A stretch of DNA of 64,000 nt from Ponticoccus alexandrii (GTDB lineage: Bacteria > Pseudomonadota > Alphaproteobacteria > Rhodobacterales > Rhodobacteraceae). Within the stretch, counting starts at the first letter, position 1. Every line of letters begins with the position of its first letter. The stretch spans positions 2,790,001 through 2,854,000 of the forward strand of contig NZ_CP047166.1 of the NCBI RefSeq assembly GCF_016806125.1, written 5' to 3'. Shown piece by piece: positions 18,592 through 27,409 of this stretch. A program made the position numbers and the translations under genes. The notes below the pieces were generated by a model. That model saw only the letters and a list, made by a program, of their open reading frames with translations. It was not told where the DNA came from and ran no database searches.

Positions 18592-20268
18592 TCACTCTGT
18601 CCGGGTTTCGGGCAGGTCGAACAGCTGGCCGGGATAAATCAGGTCCGGGTCCCGGATGCGGTCGCGGTTTGCCTCGTAGATGCGTACGTAGTCCAGTCCG
18701 TCGCCGTAGCGGCCCTTCGAGATGCCCCACAGCGTGTTGCCGGGCTGCACGATCACCGAAGTGATCGGCCCCTGCGCCAGCGCGGTCGCGGCCTCCAGCG
18801 CCTCGGCGCTTTCGCGCAGGAAGGGGCTTTCGACGCGGGCGGTCACGCCGCCCTGCGCGTCCAGCTGGTCCACGCGCAGCGTGTAGGTGCCGGTGTCGAT
18901 CTCGGGCAGGACGACGCGCCAGCGCCCGTCCTCGCGGATGCGCGAGGTCGAGACAGGCGTATTGTCGAGATAAACGCGCACGAAACCGGTATCCTCGCCG
19001 CGCCCGGACAGCAGCACGTCGCCCTCCGCATCGTAGCTGATCGAGTCGAGCGCCACGTCCCCCGGCGACAGCGGCGCGGTCTGAAGCGCCTCGACCCCGC
19101 GCGGGCCAGAGACCAGAACGGTCGGCCCGTCCGAGGGGGCCCCGGGCGCGGCGGCGGCGGCGGTCTGGCTGCGCGCGTCTATGAGGGGATCGTGCGGCAG
19201 GGCGCCAAGAGCGGCGGTCTCTTCGGCCCCGGGCACATGGGGGGCATCGGGATCGGCGCTGGCGATGACCGGCGTCGGTTCCGCGCGGCTGCCCGGGGGC
19301 GAGGCGGGCGGGCCGTCCGCCGCCTCCAGCCGCAGCGTCGCCAATGCCTCCTGCGCCGGGCGCGCGGTCGTGCTGCCGGGCACCTCCGGCGTCTGACCGG
19401 CCGCGTCATCCTGCGCCGCCAGCGGCGCGGGGGCCTCTCCGGTGCGCGGCAGTGGCACCGCGCGGGCGGCGGCGTCCGGGTCAGAGGCCTGCGGCGCATC
19501 CGGTTCGGCGCCACCGGCAAGGCCCGGGTCCGGCTCGGATTGCGCATCCGGGCCGGTTCCTTCCGGAACCGTGGCGGTGCCGGGCGCGGCGGGCGTCTGC
19601 GACAGGGCCTGCGGGCTTTCCAGCGCGGCGACAAGATCGGCGGGCGCGACGATCACCTCGTTCTCGGACAGCAGCGTCTCGCCATCTACGGACATACGCA
19701 GGGCCAGAACGGCCCCCGACTGCGGCAGATCCACGAAGGCCGAGAACTTGCCGTCCCTGCCCACGTCGACGGTTTCGACCGGTGTGCCATTCACCAGAAG
19801 CTCCAGCAGGGCGCCCGGCGCGGCGGCCCCGGCCACCAGCGCGGCCCCATCGGTTTCGGCCCGCACAAGGTCGAAGACCGGCGCGGCGACGGACAGGATG
19901 CTGGTTGCAGGCTCGGGCGACTGATCGGCAGGGACCGGGTCCACCTCGGCAGCCTCTATTGCGGGATCAGAGTCGGAAGCCGGGTTTGACAAGGCGGCTT
20001 CCACGGCGGGATCGGCGTCGGGGGATGGGTCGGCCTCGACAGCCTTCGTCGCAGGATCGGCGCCGGCAGCGGGGGCGGCCCCGACGACGGAATCGGCGTC
20101 AGCGGGCGGATCGGGTTTGTCCGGCGACGCGGCCTCTTCGCCTGCCAGCGCGGGCGCCTTCGGGTCGTCGGATCCGGGCAGCGCGATCATGCCGGTGGCG
20201 ATGCCCAGGGCCACCGCCCCGGCGGTCGCAGCCGCTGTCACGGCGAGGTAGAGTCCTGTCTTGCTCAT
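18592..20268 (-). CDS. Envelope LysM-domain protein with long Ala/Pro/Asp-rich linker
   Basis: A 558-residue protein. An N-terminal hydrophobic anchor (about residues 3-28) is followed by an acidic, low-complexity region, Ig-like beta segments around 140-200 and 400-500, and a C-terminal LysM domain (SVIVQPGNTLWGISKGRYG through YPGQLFDLP). LysM binds peptidoglycan N-acetylglucosamine. The architecture is common in Rhodobacteraceae, with the function unknown but probably cell-wall attachment. The ATG at 20268 places the anchor at the very start. It is divergent from the LOG-family gene. Confidence 0.87.
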   Translation of the reverse strand: MSKTGLYLAVTAAATAGAVALGIATGMIALPGSDDPKAPALAGEEAASPDKPDPPADADSVVGAAPAAGADPATKAVEADPSPDADPAVEAALSNPASDSDPAIEAAEVDPVPADQSPEPATSILSVAAPVFDLVRAETDGAALVAGAAAPGALLELLVNGTPVETVDVGRDGKFSAFVDLPQSGAVLALRMSVDGETLLSENEVIVAPADLVAALESPQALSQTPAAPGTATVPEGTGPDAQSEPDPGLAGGAEPDAPQASDPDAAARAVPLPRTGEAPAPLAAQDDAAGQTPEVPGSTTARPAQEALATLRLEAADGPPASPPGSRAEPTPVIASADPDAPHVPGAEETAALGALPHDPLIDARSQTAAAAAPGAPSDGPTVLVSGPRGVEALQTAPLSPGDVALDSISYDAEGDVLLSGRGEDTGFVRVYLDNTPVSTSRIREDGRWRVVLPEIDTGTYTLRVDQLDAQGGVTARVESPFLRESAEALEAATALAQGPITSVIVQPGNTLWGISKGRYGDGLDYVRIYEANRDRIRDPDLIYPGQLFDLPETRTE

Positions 20269-20292
20269 GGCAGTCGTTCCGGTCACAGGCCC

Positions 20293-20316
20293 TTTCCGCG
20301 ACCCCCATCGCGGAAA
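20293..20316. promoter_or_regulatory. 9-bp inverted repeat between the LysM and LOG genes
   Basis: TTTCCGCGA (20293-20301), a 6-nt spacer and TCGCGGAAA (20308-20316) form a perfect hairpin or operator, 25 bp upstream of the LysM start. It lies in the divergent intergenic region. It could be a 5' leader hairpin of the LysM mRNA or a regulator site. No downstream T-tract is present on either strand, so it is not a typical terminator. Confidence 0.4.
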
Positions 20317-20390
20317 AGGGCAGTTGAGCGTGTATAAACCACTCGGTAACAAGGGTCAAAAGCGGAAAATCCACCAAGAGGCGGGCAGCC

Positions 20391-20942
20391 ATGACAAAAT
20401 CCTCAATCTGTGTCTATTGCGGTTCGCGGGCGGGCGCCCTGCCCGCCTATGCATCCGAAGCCGAAGCCCTCGGCGGCGCCATCGCGTCCGAGGGCTGGCG
20501 ACTGGTCTACGGCGCCGGTGACGTGGGCCTGATGGGCACCGTCGCGCGGGCGGCTCAGGCGGGCGGCGCAGAGACCTTCGGCGTGATCCCGACACACCTG
20601 CTAAGCTTGGAAGTCGGCAAGACCGACCTGACCAAATTCATCATCACCGAGACCATGCACGAACGGAAAAAGGTCATGGTGATGAACGCCGACGCGGTGG
20701 TGGTGATGCCGGGCGGAGCGGGCTCGCTGGACGAATTCTTCGAGGTGCTGACATGGCGCCAGCTTGGCCTGCACTCGAAGCCCATCGTGCTTATGGACGT
20801 AGCGGGCTACTGGGGGCCGCTGCGCGCCCTGATGGAGCACGTCGTCGATCAGGGCTTCGCAGAACGCTCGCTGCTGGACTTCGTCCAAAGTGCCGCCTCT
20901 GCCGAAGAGGTCATGACGATCCTGCGCCGCGCCCTTTCCTGA
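20391..20942 (+). CDS. LOG-family (TIGR00730) Rossmann-fold nucleotide hydrolase
   Basis: A 183-residue protein with ICVYCGSRAG at the start, GAGDVGLMG near residue 43 and the lysine-decarboxylase-like signature MPGGAGSLDEFFE near 107. The family removes the base from nucleoside 5'-monophosphates, as in cytokinin activation in plants and related bacteria. The older label lysine decarboxylase is a misnomer. The last 94 bp overlap the 3' end of the convergent rarD gene. Confidence 0.9.
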   Translation: MTKSSICVYCGSRAGALPAYASEAEALGGAIASEGWRLVYGAGDVGLMGTVARAAQAGGAETFGVIPTHLLSLEVGKTDLTKFIITETMHERKKVMVMNADAVVVMPGGAGSLDEFFEVLTWRQLGLHSKPIVLMDVAGYWGPLRALMEHVVDQGFAERSLLDFVQSAASAEEVMTILRRALS

Positions 20943-21799
20943 CGCAGGGTGACGGCGGTGTAGATCGCCAGCGCCGTCCAGATCATCACGAAGGCGGTGA
21001 CATGCCAGCCGGTCAGAGGCTCGGCAAAGATCACCGCCGCAAGGAAGAACTGCATCGTCGGGTTGAGGTATTGCACAAGGCCCAGCGTCACCATGCTGAC
21101 CTTCTGCGCCCCCGACGAGAAAAGGATCAGCGGCAGCGCGGTCAGCAGCCCCGAGAGGATCAGCAGCGCCGAGGTATAGAGGTCCTGCCCGAACAGGCCT
21201 CCGCCGCGCAGATGCACCCATGCCAGCCAAACCGCCGCGAGCGGCGTCAGGATCAGCACCTCAGAGGTGACCGAGACGACCGGGCCGACCGACAGGCTTT
21301 TCTTCAGCAGCCCGTATAGCGCGAAGGTCGAGGCCAGAAACAAGGAGATCCACGGCGCGGTGCCCAGGCCCCATGTCAGCTGCGCGACCCCTGCCGCCGC
21401 CAGCCCGATCGCCAGCCATTGCAGCGGGCCAAGGCGCTCCTTCAGCACGAAGACCCCCAGCAGGACCACCAGCAGCGGCTGGATGTAATAGCCCATCGAG
21501 GTCTCGGTCACGCGCCCGACCTGCACCGAGAAGATGAAGAAGAACCAGTTGGCCGAGATCAGCAGCGCCGCCGCCGTCAGGATCAGCGCATCGCGGCGCG
21601 AGGACATCGCCACGCGGATGCGGCTCAGCCGCCCCTGCAGGCCCAGAAGCCCGGCAAAGACCACCAGCGACCAGACGGTGCGATGCGCCAGCAGCTCCAG
21701 CGGCGGCACATGGGTCAACAGCTTGTAATAGAGCGGGGACAGGCCCCAGATGATGCAGGCGCCGATGATGGCAAGGACACCCGAGCGTTGCGTTGACAT
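20849..21799 (-). CDS. rarD: RarD-type EamA-family transporter
   Basis: A 316-residue ten-helix permease with the RarD-type start GVLAIIGACIIWGLSPLYYK and the family stretch LISANWFFFIFSVQVGR. It contains RVTETSMGYYIQPLL and VQYLNPTMQFFLA, both hallmarks of RarD proteins. The name comes from chloramphenicol sensitivity in other bacteria. The natural substrate is not known. The C-terminal 31 codons are antisense to the end of the LOG-family gene. Confidence 0.87.
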   Translation of the reverse strand: MSTQRSGVLAIIGACIIWGLSPLYYKLLTHVPPLELLAHRTVWSLVVFAGLLGLQGRLSRIRVAMSSRRDALILTAAALLISANWFFFIFSVQVGRVTETSMGYYIQPLLVVLLGVFVLKERLGPLQWLAIGLAAAGVAQLTWGLGTAPWISLFLASTFALYGLLKKSLSVGPVVSVTSEVLILTPLAAVWLAWVHLRGGGLFGQDLYTSALLILSGLLTALPLILFSSGAQKVSMVTLGLVQYLNPTMQFFLAAVIFAEPLTGWHVTAFVMIWTALAIYTAVTLRQERARRRIVMTSSAEAALWTKSSSERSAKP

Positions 21800-22060
21800 G
21801 TCACCTCCCGCCTGTACCCGGAAGACCTACGCCCGGACGCGGGGGGCTGCAAGCCGGTGACAGGGGCCGCGCGGCCCGGGGGGTGCCTGTTGCCATCGGC
21901 CTTCGCGGCGCGGCACCGCGCAGGGGCGGCGTAGCTTGGGGCAAGGATCAGCGAAAGCCGGATCTCTGGCCACTGCTTTGAAGACGCAAGGATATCGGCG
22001 CACCCTCGGCGGCGGGGATGTGATCCCGGGGATGCGTTTCAGCGCCCCCCAAACGCGAAA

Positions 22061-22095
22061 CGCCCCGGCTTTTGCCGGGGCGCTCCGTTTCGGTC
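22061..22095 (-). terminator. Rho-independent-type terminator of sodB
   Basis: CGCCCCGGC (22061-22069), loop TTTT, GCCGGGGCG (22074-22082). Read on the minus strand, this hairpin follows the sodB stop by 25 bp and is followed by TTTCGCGTTT. The short T-rich tail is imperfect, but position and stem strength support termination. Confidence 0.7.
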
Positions 22096-22107
22096 CGGTC
22101 GAGGGGC

Positions 22108-22707
22108 TTACAGGCGCGAGGCCACGTTTTCCCAGTTCACCAGATTGTCGAGGAAGTTCGCCAGGTAGGCCGGGCGCTTGTTGCGGAAGTCGATGTAGTA
22201 GGAATGCTCCCACACGTCGCAGCCCAGCAGCGCGGTCTGGCCGAAGCACAGCGGGTTCACGCCATTCTCGGTCTTGGTGACCTTCAGCGAGCCGTCGGTG
22301 TCCTTCACCAGCCATGCCCAGCCAGAGCCGAACTGACCGGCACCGGCAGCGGAGAACTTTTCCTTGAAGTCTTCGACGGTGCCGAAGCTTTCCTTGATGG
22401 CGGCTTCCAGCTCGGAGGGCATGCCGGCGTTGCCCGGGCCCATCATTTCCCAGAACTGGGCGTGGTTCCAGTGCTGCGACGCGTTGTTGAAGATGCCCGA
22501 CTGGGCGACGGCATTGGCGTCATAGGTGCCCTTGACGATCTCTTCGACCGACTTGCCTTCCCACTCGGTGCCCGCGATCAGCTTGTTGCCGTTGTCGACA
22601 TAGGCCTTGTGGTGGATATCGTGGTGATACTCCAGCGTCTCCTGGCTCATGCCCTGGCTGGCCAGCGCATCGTGTGCGTAAGGAAGATCAGGAAGTTCAA
22701 AAGCCAT
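22108..22707 (-). CDS. sodB: Iron/manganese superoxide dismutase
   Basis: A 199-residue cytoplasmic SOD starting MAFELPDLPYAHDAL. The metal ligands are the histidine in YHHDIHHKAYVDN, the second in SQHWNHAQFWEM and the Asp/His pair in GCDVWEHSYYIDF. The glutamine in the GAGQFGSGWAWL region favours an iron-type enzyme. It dismutates superoxide to O2 and H2O2. The ATG at 22707 has an AAGGGG ribosome-binding site. A strong hairpin follows the gene. Confidence 0.95.
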   Translation of the reverse strand: MAFELPDLPYAHDALASQGMSQETLEYHHDIHHKAYVDNGNKLIAGTEWEGKSVEEIVKGTYDANAVAQSGIFNNASQHWNHAQFWEMMGPGNAGMPSELEAAIKESFGTVEDFKEKFSAAGAGQFGSGWAWLVKDTDGSLKVTKTENGVNPLCFGQTALLGCDVWEHSYYIDFRNKRPAYLANFLDNLVNWENVASRL

Positions 22708-22802
22708 GAGGGGCCCCTTTCGTGTCGGTTGTGGTCTTGCGTCATACGTGTCGCGACTGCCCCCCGACGTCAAGGGTTCGTGATGGCGGAAACATGCTGG
22801 AG

Positions 22803-23213
22803 TCACGAAAGTTCGCGCATCTCGCATTGGCCCGCGCGTTCCTGGCGGATGCCCTGCCCGCGTCCCAGCGCCAGAACCGTGACCTGCCCCGTGCGGCGGT
22901 CGATACGGGCGCGGTAGGTCATCAGCACGCGCATGTTGAAGGCCGCGCGCATCCGCACCTGCCAGTGCACGGTGATCTCTGCATCTGTGCCCTCTACCCG
23001 GCCCTCGGCGGGCTGACCGTCGTTGAAATGCAGGATCCCGGCGTCCGAGATCACCACCCGCCCGCTGCGCGTGTCGTGGCCGAAGAAAATCAGCGGCTGC
23101 ACCCAGTCGCGTTCGCGCGACTGCGGGAAATGACACTGATAGGCCATGACGCTGGCCGCCGCCGGGGCGGTCAGGGCTGCCAGAGCGAGGAAAGCAAGGG
23201 CGATCCGGCGCAT
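22803..23213 (-). CDS. Small secreted protein of unknown function
   Basis: A 136-residue protein with a clear Sec signal peptide (MRRIALAFLALAALTAPAAA) and a mature part beginning VMAYQCHF. The mature chain has two cysteines that could form a disulfide and a beta-rich pattern (GRVVISDAGILHF, AEITVHWQVRMR). I do not recognise a named family. AAAGGAG lies just upstream of the ATG at 23213. The neighbours on either side (sodB and the sox operon) are not obviously linked. Confidence 0.75.
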   Translation of the reverse strand: MRRIALAFLALAALTAPAAASVMAYQCHFPQSRERDWVQPLIFFGHDTRSGRVVISDAGILHFNDGQPAEGRVEGTDAEITVHWQVRMRAAFNMRVLMTYRARIDRRTGQVTVLALGRGQGIRQERAGQCEMRELS

Positions 23214-23289
23214 GGCGGCTCCTTTACCGGGGCGGGGTCTATTTGAGAATATCGGCCCCCGCGCCCGGCAAGGCAACCGCTGTCGGAAA

Positions 23290-23862
23290 TTACTCCCGGA
23301 AATAGCCGACGGCGCTGTTCGGCGCGGCGGCAGTCTTGATCAGGGCAAACATGTACTCGGCCACCGAGCGGAAGCAGAAAAGCTGCACCGTCTGGGCGTC
23401 GTGCATCCACAGGCCCGCCGCGACCTGCCCGACCTTGGTGCGGCGCAGTTCCCCGGGCCCGAAGGCCTCGGGCGAGAGGTCGGCGGGCGTCAGCTTGGCC
23501 AGCACCTCGCGCACCATCGGGCCGGTCAGCAGGAAATGCGCCCGCATGTCCGAGACATCGGCCACGAGGGCATGACCGCCGCTCAACTGGCCCTGAAGAT
23601 CCACGGCGGCCTGCGCTGCCTCGGTCCGGGGCAGCAGAAGCAGCAGCTCGTCCGGCGACATCCACAGGATTCCGCGCTCGCCGTTCGCCGCCGCGCCGCG
23701 CTGTGCGGGCATGTCGACGCCGGTCAGCCCGGTCGCGGCGTTCTTCAGCGCCGCGGTGGCAAGGTCGCCCCGGATCAGGACGCAACCCTGCGGCCCGTGT
23801 TCGGAGATATGGCACAGCCCCTCGAAAGAGGCGCCGCCCAGCGGCAGGACAGGATCAGACAT
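23290..23862 (-). CDS. soxG: Sarcosine oxidase gamma subunit
   Basis: A 190-residue protein, the last gene of soxB-soxD-soxA-soxG. It contains the family features ILWMSPDELLLLLP and VADVSDMRAHFLLTGP, and it resembles a glycine-cleavage T-protein/YgfZ fold. The gamma subunit is required for assembly of the heterotetrameric enzyme. Its start overlaps the end of soxA by 8 bp, which suggests translational coupling. Confidence 0.92.
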   Translation of the reverse strand: MSDPVLPLGGASFEGLCHISEHGPQGCVLIRGDLATAALKNAATGLTGVDMPAQRGAAANGERGILWMSPDELLLLLPRTEAAQAAVDLQGQLSGGHALVADVSDMRAHFLLTGPMVREVLAKLTPADLSPEAFGPGELRRTKVGQVAAGLWMHDAQTVQLFCFRSVAEYMFALIKTAAAPNSAVGYFRE

Positions 23863-26800
23863 TCTGCTTCTCTCCTTCGGGGTCGAAGAACACCGCCGAG
23901 ACGATGCGCGCGCGCATCTTGGTCTCGCCGTCTTCCTTCATGAAATCGATCTCTTCGCCCATGCGATCCGGGCCGTTGTGGACGAGGCCCATGGCGATGC
24001 CACGGTCCAGCGTCGGCGAGTAGTAGGACGAGGTCACGCGGCCCTGCGTCTTGCGCTGGCCGTTGGGCGTCTGGCCCTCTGCCACCGCCAGCGCGCCGTC
24101 CGGCAGGACGGAGCCGTCGAGCGTTTCCAGCCCCACAAGCTGCCAGCGGTCCGGGTTGGCCATGTGGCTGCGGGTCTGGGCGCGCTTGCCGAGGTAGTCC
24201 TCTTTCTTCTTCGAGATCGCCCAGCCGAGGCCCAGATCCTGCGGGATCACGGTGCCGTCAGTCTCGTCGCCGATCATGATGAAGCCCTTCTCGGCCCGCA
24301 TGACGTGCAGCGCCTCGGTGCCGTAGGGGGTCGCGTTGAACTCTTCGCCCGCCGCGTGCAGCATCTCCCACAGGGCGAGGCCCTGCGCGGCGGGTGCCGC
24401 GATCTCGTAGCTGAGTTCGCCCGAGAAGGAGATCCGGTAGACCCGCACCGGGATGCCGGCAAGGCGCCCGTCGGCCCATGTCATGAAGGGCATCGCCTCT
24501 TTCGACAGGTCCATGCCGCCGAGCTTTTCCAGCACCTTGCGGGCGTTGGGGCCGACCACGGCGATCTGCGCGTATTGCTCGGTCACGTTGGCGGTGTAGA
24601 CCTTCCAGTCCCACCACTCGCACTGCAGCCAGTCTTCCATGTGGGCATGGATGCTGTCCGCGCCGCCGGTTGTGGTGTGGCAGAGGAAGGTGTCCTCGTC
24701 GATCCGCGCCACGACACCGTCGTCCATCAGGAAGCCGTTCTCGTTGCACATCAGGCCATAGCGGCATTTGCCGACCGGCAGGGTGCTCATCATGTTGGTG
24801 TAGAGGATGTCGAGGAAGCGGCCCGCGTCCGGCCCCTTGACGATGATCTTGCCCAGCGTCGAGGCATCCAGCAGGCCGAGGCTGTCGCGCGTGGCCTTGA
24901 TCTCGCGCGTGACGGCGTCGTGCTTGCTTTCGCCCGCCTTGGGGAAGCAGTAGGGGCGGCGCCAGTGGCCGACCGGCTCCCACGCGGCGCCATGCGCCTC
25001 GTGCCACGCGTGCATCGGGGTCTTGCGCAGCGGCAGGAAGGTCGCGCCGCGCGCCTCGCCCGCGATCGCCCCCATCGAGATGGGCGTGTAGGGCGGGCGG
25101 AAGGTGGTGGTGCCGACGTCGGGGATGTTGGTGCCCAACGCACCCGACAGGATCGCCAGACCGTTGATGTTGGACAGTTTTCCCTGATCGGTCGCCATGC
25201 CCAGCGTGGTGTAGCGCTTGGCATGTTCGACAGATTCGAAGCCCTCGCGGGCCGCAAGCTGCACGTCCGTGACCTTTACGTCGTTCTGGAAATCCAGCCA
25301 GGATTTCATCTTCAGATCATGGCCGGCACCCTGCGGCATGAGCCAGACCGCCATGATGGGCGCTTCGCCCGGTGCGTCGCTTTCGGGCGCGTCCCCGCGC
25401 GTGACCTTGGCGCCCAGCCCTTCGGCGGCGTCGAAACCCGCGCGGATGGCGTCCTTGAGGATCGTGCCGGTCAGCAGGTGGCCGTTGGCCGCACCCGCGA
25501 TGCTGACGAAGGCGGAGCCGTCGGCGCCGGTGGGCAGGCGGTCGTGATCGGGGCGGAAGCAGACGGTCTCGGGATCCCACAGCAGCTTGCCGCCGCAATG
25601 CGACCACAGGTGCACCGCCGGGGACCAGCCGCCGGACATGGCGACCACGTCGCAGGCGACCTCTTCGACCATGGCGCCCTCGCCGGCCTGCGAGCAGACC
25701 ACGACGCCCTCGACGCGCTTGCCGCCCTTGACCTTGGCCACGGCCATGCCTTCGAGCACGCGGATGCCCGCTGCCTTGGCCTCTGCCACCAGAGCGGAGT
25801 CGATGGGCAGCACGCGGGTGTCGATGATCGCGGGAACCTGCAGGCCCGCCTTCTTCACCGCCAACGCGGTGCGGTAGGCGTCGTCGTTGTTGGTCACGAC
25901 CACCGTGCGGTCGCCCGACGACACGCCGTAGTTGACGATGTAGTCACGCACCGCCGAGGCCAGCATGACGCCCGGAATGTCGTTGCCCGCAAAGGCGATG
26001 GGGCGCTCGAGCGCGCCGGTCGCCAGCAGGATGTGCCCGGCCCGGACCCGCCACAGGCGATGGCGCGGAGCGCCGCTGCCCGGAACGTGGTCGGCGACCT
26101 TCTCATACCCCAGCGCATAGCCGTGATCGTAGACCCCCGATCCCATGCAGCGGGTGCGGATGGTCACATTGGGCATGGCCTCCAGCGCGGTGCGGGTCTC
26201 TGCGATCCACTCCTCCACCGGCTTGCCGCCGATCATGCCGCCGTCGACCGGGGCACGGCCCCCGAGATGCGGCTCCATCTCCATCAGCAGGACCTTGAGG
26301 CCCGAGGCCCCGGCGGCCAGAGCGGCCTGAAGGCCTGCCACGCCGCCGCCGACGATCAGCAGGTCGGTGTGGACATGAAAGTGCTCGTAGATGTCGGGGT
26401 CGCGAGTCTCCGGGTCCGGCGCCTTGCCCAGACCGGCGGACTTGCGGATGAAGGGTTCGTAGACGTGCTTCCACAGCGGACGCGGGTGGATGAACATCTT
26501 GTAGTAGAAGCCCGCGGTCAGGAAGCGGCTGAAGAAGCCGTTGAGCGCGCCGATATCGGTTTCCAGAGAGGGCCAGCGGTTCTGCGAGGTGGCAGTCAGC
26601 CCCTCGAAGACCTCGGTCATGGTCACGCGCTGGTTCGGCTCGTGGGTGTTGCCCTCTCCGAGGTTCACCAGACCATTGGGCTCTTCCGCGCCCGAGGCGA
26701 GGATGCCGCGCGGGCGGTGGTACTTGAAGGACCGCCCGACCAGCATCTGGTCGTTGGCCAGCAGCGCCGAGGCCAGCGTGTCGCCGGCAAGGCCCGTCAG

Positions 26801-26878
26801 GCGCTTGCCGTCGAAGGTGAAGGGAACCCGGGTGGAACGGTCGATGAGGCGTCCGCCCTGTGCCAGTCTGGTGCTCAT
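23855..26878 (-). CDS. soxA: Sarcosine oxidase alpha subunit
   Basis: A 1007-residue subunit, normal for the heterotetrameric enzyme. An N-terminal 2Fe-2S-like fold region (FDGKRLTGLAGDTLASALLA) is followed by a dinucleotide-binding domain (DLLIVGGGVAGLQAALAAGA, about 160-200). The C-terminal half is an aminomethyltransferase (GcvT) fold that binds tetrahydrofolate. The complex oxidises sarcosine to glycine, passing the methyl group to THF as 5,10-methylene-THF. This supports growth on glycine betaine or creatine breakdown products. The start is the ATG at 26878. Confidence 0.95.
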   Translation of the reverse strand: MSTRLAQGGRLIDRSTRVPFTFDGKRLTGLAGDTLASALLANDQMLVGRSFKYHRPRGILASGAEEPNGLVNLGEGNTHEPNQRVTMTEVFEGLTATSQNRWPSLETDIGALNGFFSRFLTAGFYYKMFIHPRPLWKHVYEPFIRKSAGLGKAPDPETRDPDIYEHFHVHTDLLIVGGGVAGLQAALAAGASGLKVLLMEMEPHLGGRAPVDGGMIGGKPVEEWIAETRTALEAMPNVTIRTRCMGSGVYDHGYALGYEKVADHVPGSGAPRHRLWRVRAGHILLATGALERPIAFAGNDIPGVMLASAVRDYIVNYGVSSGDRTVVVTNNDDAYRTALAVKKAGLQVPAIIDTRVLPIDSALVAEAKAAGIRVLEGMAVAKVKGGKRVEGVVVCSQAGEGAMVEEVACDVVAMSGGWSPAVHLWSHCGGKLLWDPETVCFRPDHDRLPTGADGSAFVSIAGAANGHLLTGTILKDAIRAGFDAAEGLGAKVTRGDAPESDAPGEAPIMAVWLMPQGAGHDLKMKSWLDFQNDVKVTDVQLAAREGFESVEHAKRYTTLGMATDQGKLSNINGLAILSGALGTNIPDVGTTTFRPPYTPISMGAIAGEARGATFLPLRKTPMHAWHEAHGAAWEPVGHWRRPYCFPKAGESKHDAVTREIKATRDSLGLLDASTLGKIIVKGPDAGRFLDILYTNMMSTLPVGKCRYGLMCNENGFLMDDGVVARIDEDTFLCHTTTGGADSIHAHMEDWLQCEWWDWKVYTANVTEQYAQIAVVGPNARKVLEKLGGMDLSKEAMPFMTWADGRLAGIPVRVYRISFSGELSYEIAAPAAQGLALWEMLHAAGEEFNATPYGTEALHVMRAEKGFIMIGDETDGTVIPQDLGLGWAISKKKEDYLGKRAQTRSHMANPDRWQLVGLETLDGSVLPDGALAVAEGQTPNGQRKTQGRVTSSYYSPTLDRGIAMGLVHNGPDRMGEEIDFMKEDGETKMRARIVSAVFFDPEGEKQNV

Positions 26879-26911
26879 TCAACCCCCCTTGCGCCCGTGG
26901 CAGGCGCGGAT

Positions 26912-26936
26912 TCGAGTATTTTTGCAGAGAAGAAGG
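26912..26936 (+). repeat. Extragenic TATTT/AGAAGAAG element, copy 3 (no hairpin)
   Basis: The sequence GAGTATTTTTGCAGAGAAGA lies in the 66-bp gap between soxD and soxA. It matches the tail of the elements at 3149-3206 and 11665-11715 (TATTT, short spacer, AGAAGAA). On the transcribed minus strand it reads as a pyrimidine-rich tract upstream of soxA. No GC hairpin accompanies it here. Confidence 0.45.
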
Positions 26937-26944
26937 TCATTCGG

Positions 26945-27283
26945 TCACGCCGGCTTGAACAGGTCGCGCCAGGAAAATCCGGGTTTGGTGCCCCGGATCT
27001 CGTCGACGATGGACGCGGGCGGCTCTGTCGTCTGGGCCGCGTAGGTCCCGAAAACCTGCAGCGTGGTGGTGTCGCGTGCGGCGAGGAACCACTTGCCGCA
27101 GCCGTAGGCGTGGCGCCAGCGCTCGAAATGCACGCCGCGCGGGTTCTCGCGCAGGAAGAGGTAGCCTTCGAAGTCGGCGTCCTCGCTGCCGGGACCGAAG
27201 CGCTTCAGATGCGCCTCGCCGCCGGGGCTGAGTTCGGTTTCATCGGCCATGACGCCGCAGTAGGGGCATTCGAGTGTCAGCAT
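26945..27283 (-). CDS. soxD: Sarcosine oxidase delta subunit
   Basis: A 112-residue zinc-binding subunit. The zinc ligands are in LECPYCGVMADE at the start, and a conserved HAYGCGKWF lies in the middle. A C-terminal GTKPGFSWRDLF is also typical of SoxD. The ATG at 27283 is chosen because MLTLECPYCG is the canonical start. It lies between the small membrane protein gene and soxA in the operon. Confidence 0.93.
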   Translation of the reverse strand: MLTLECPYCGVMADETELSPGGEAHLKRFGPGSEDADFEGYLFLRENPRGVHFERWRHAYGCGKWFLAARDTTTLQVFGTYAAQTTEPPASIVDEIRGTKPGFSWRDLFKPA

Positions 27284-27341
27284 GGGACCACCTTCTTGCG
27301 GAGGGAACGCGGGGCTTCGGTGTGACTGCGGGACATGCAAA

Positions 27342-27371
27342 GGGCCGGGATACCCATCGGCATCCCGGCCC
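27342..27371 (-). terminator. Hairpin inside the sox operon, between the membrane protein gene and soxD
   Basis: GGGCCGGGAT (27342-27351), a 10-nt loop and ATCCCGGCCC (27362-27371) form a 10-bp perfect stem. On the minus strand it is followed by TTTGCATG, too weak a T-tract for strong termination. It may attenuate or protect mRNA ends, so that soxB and the membrane protein are expressed differently from soxD-soxA-soxG. Confidence 0.55.
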
Positions 27372-27409
27372 GGGCCGCCCCGGAGCGGGGCAGCGTCACG
27401 AGCGAAGCG

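Noticed and set aside
23711-27325. A 1204-codon open frame on the plus strand opposite soxA/soxD
   Set aside because: It is a mirror of GC-rich codons in soxA. It has no recognisable domain, and the opposite strand codes for well-conserved sarcosine oxidase subunits.
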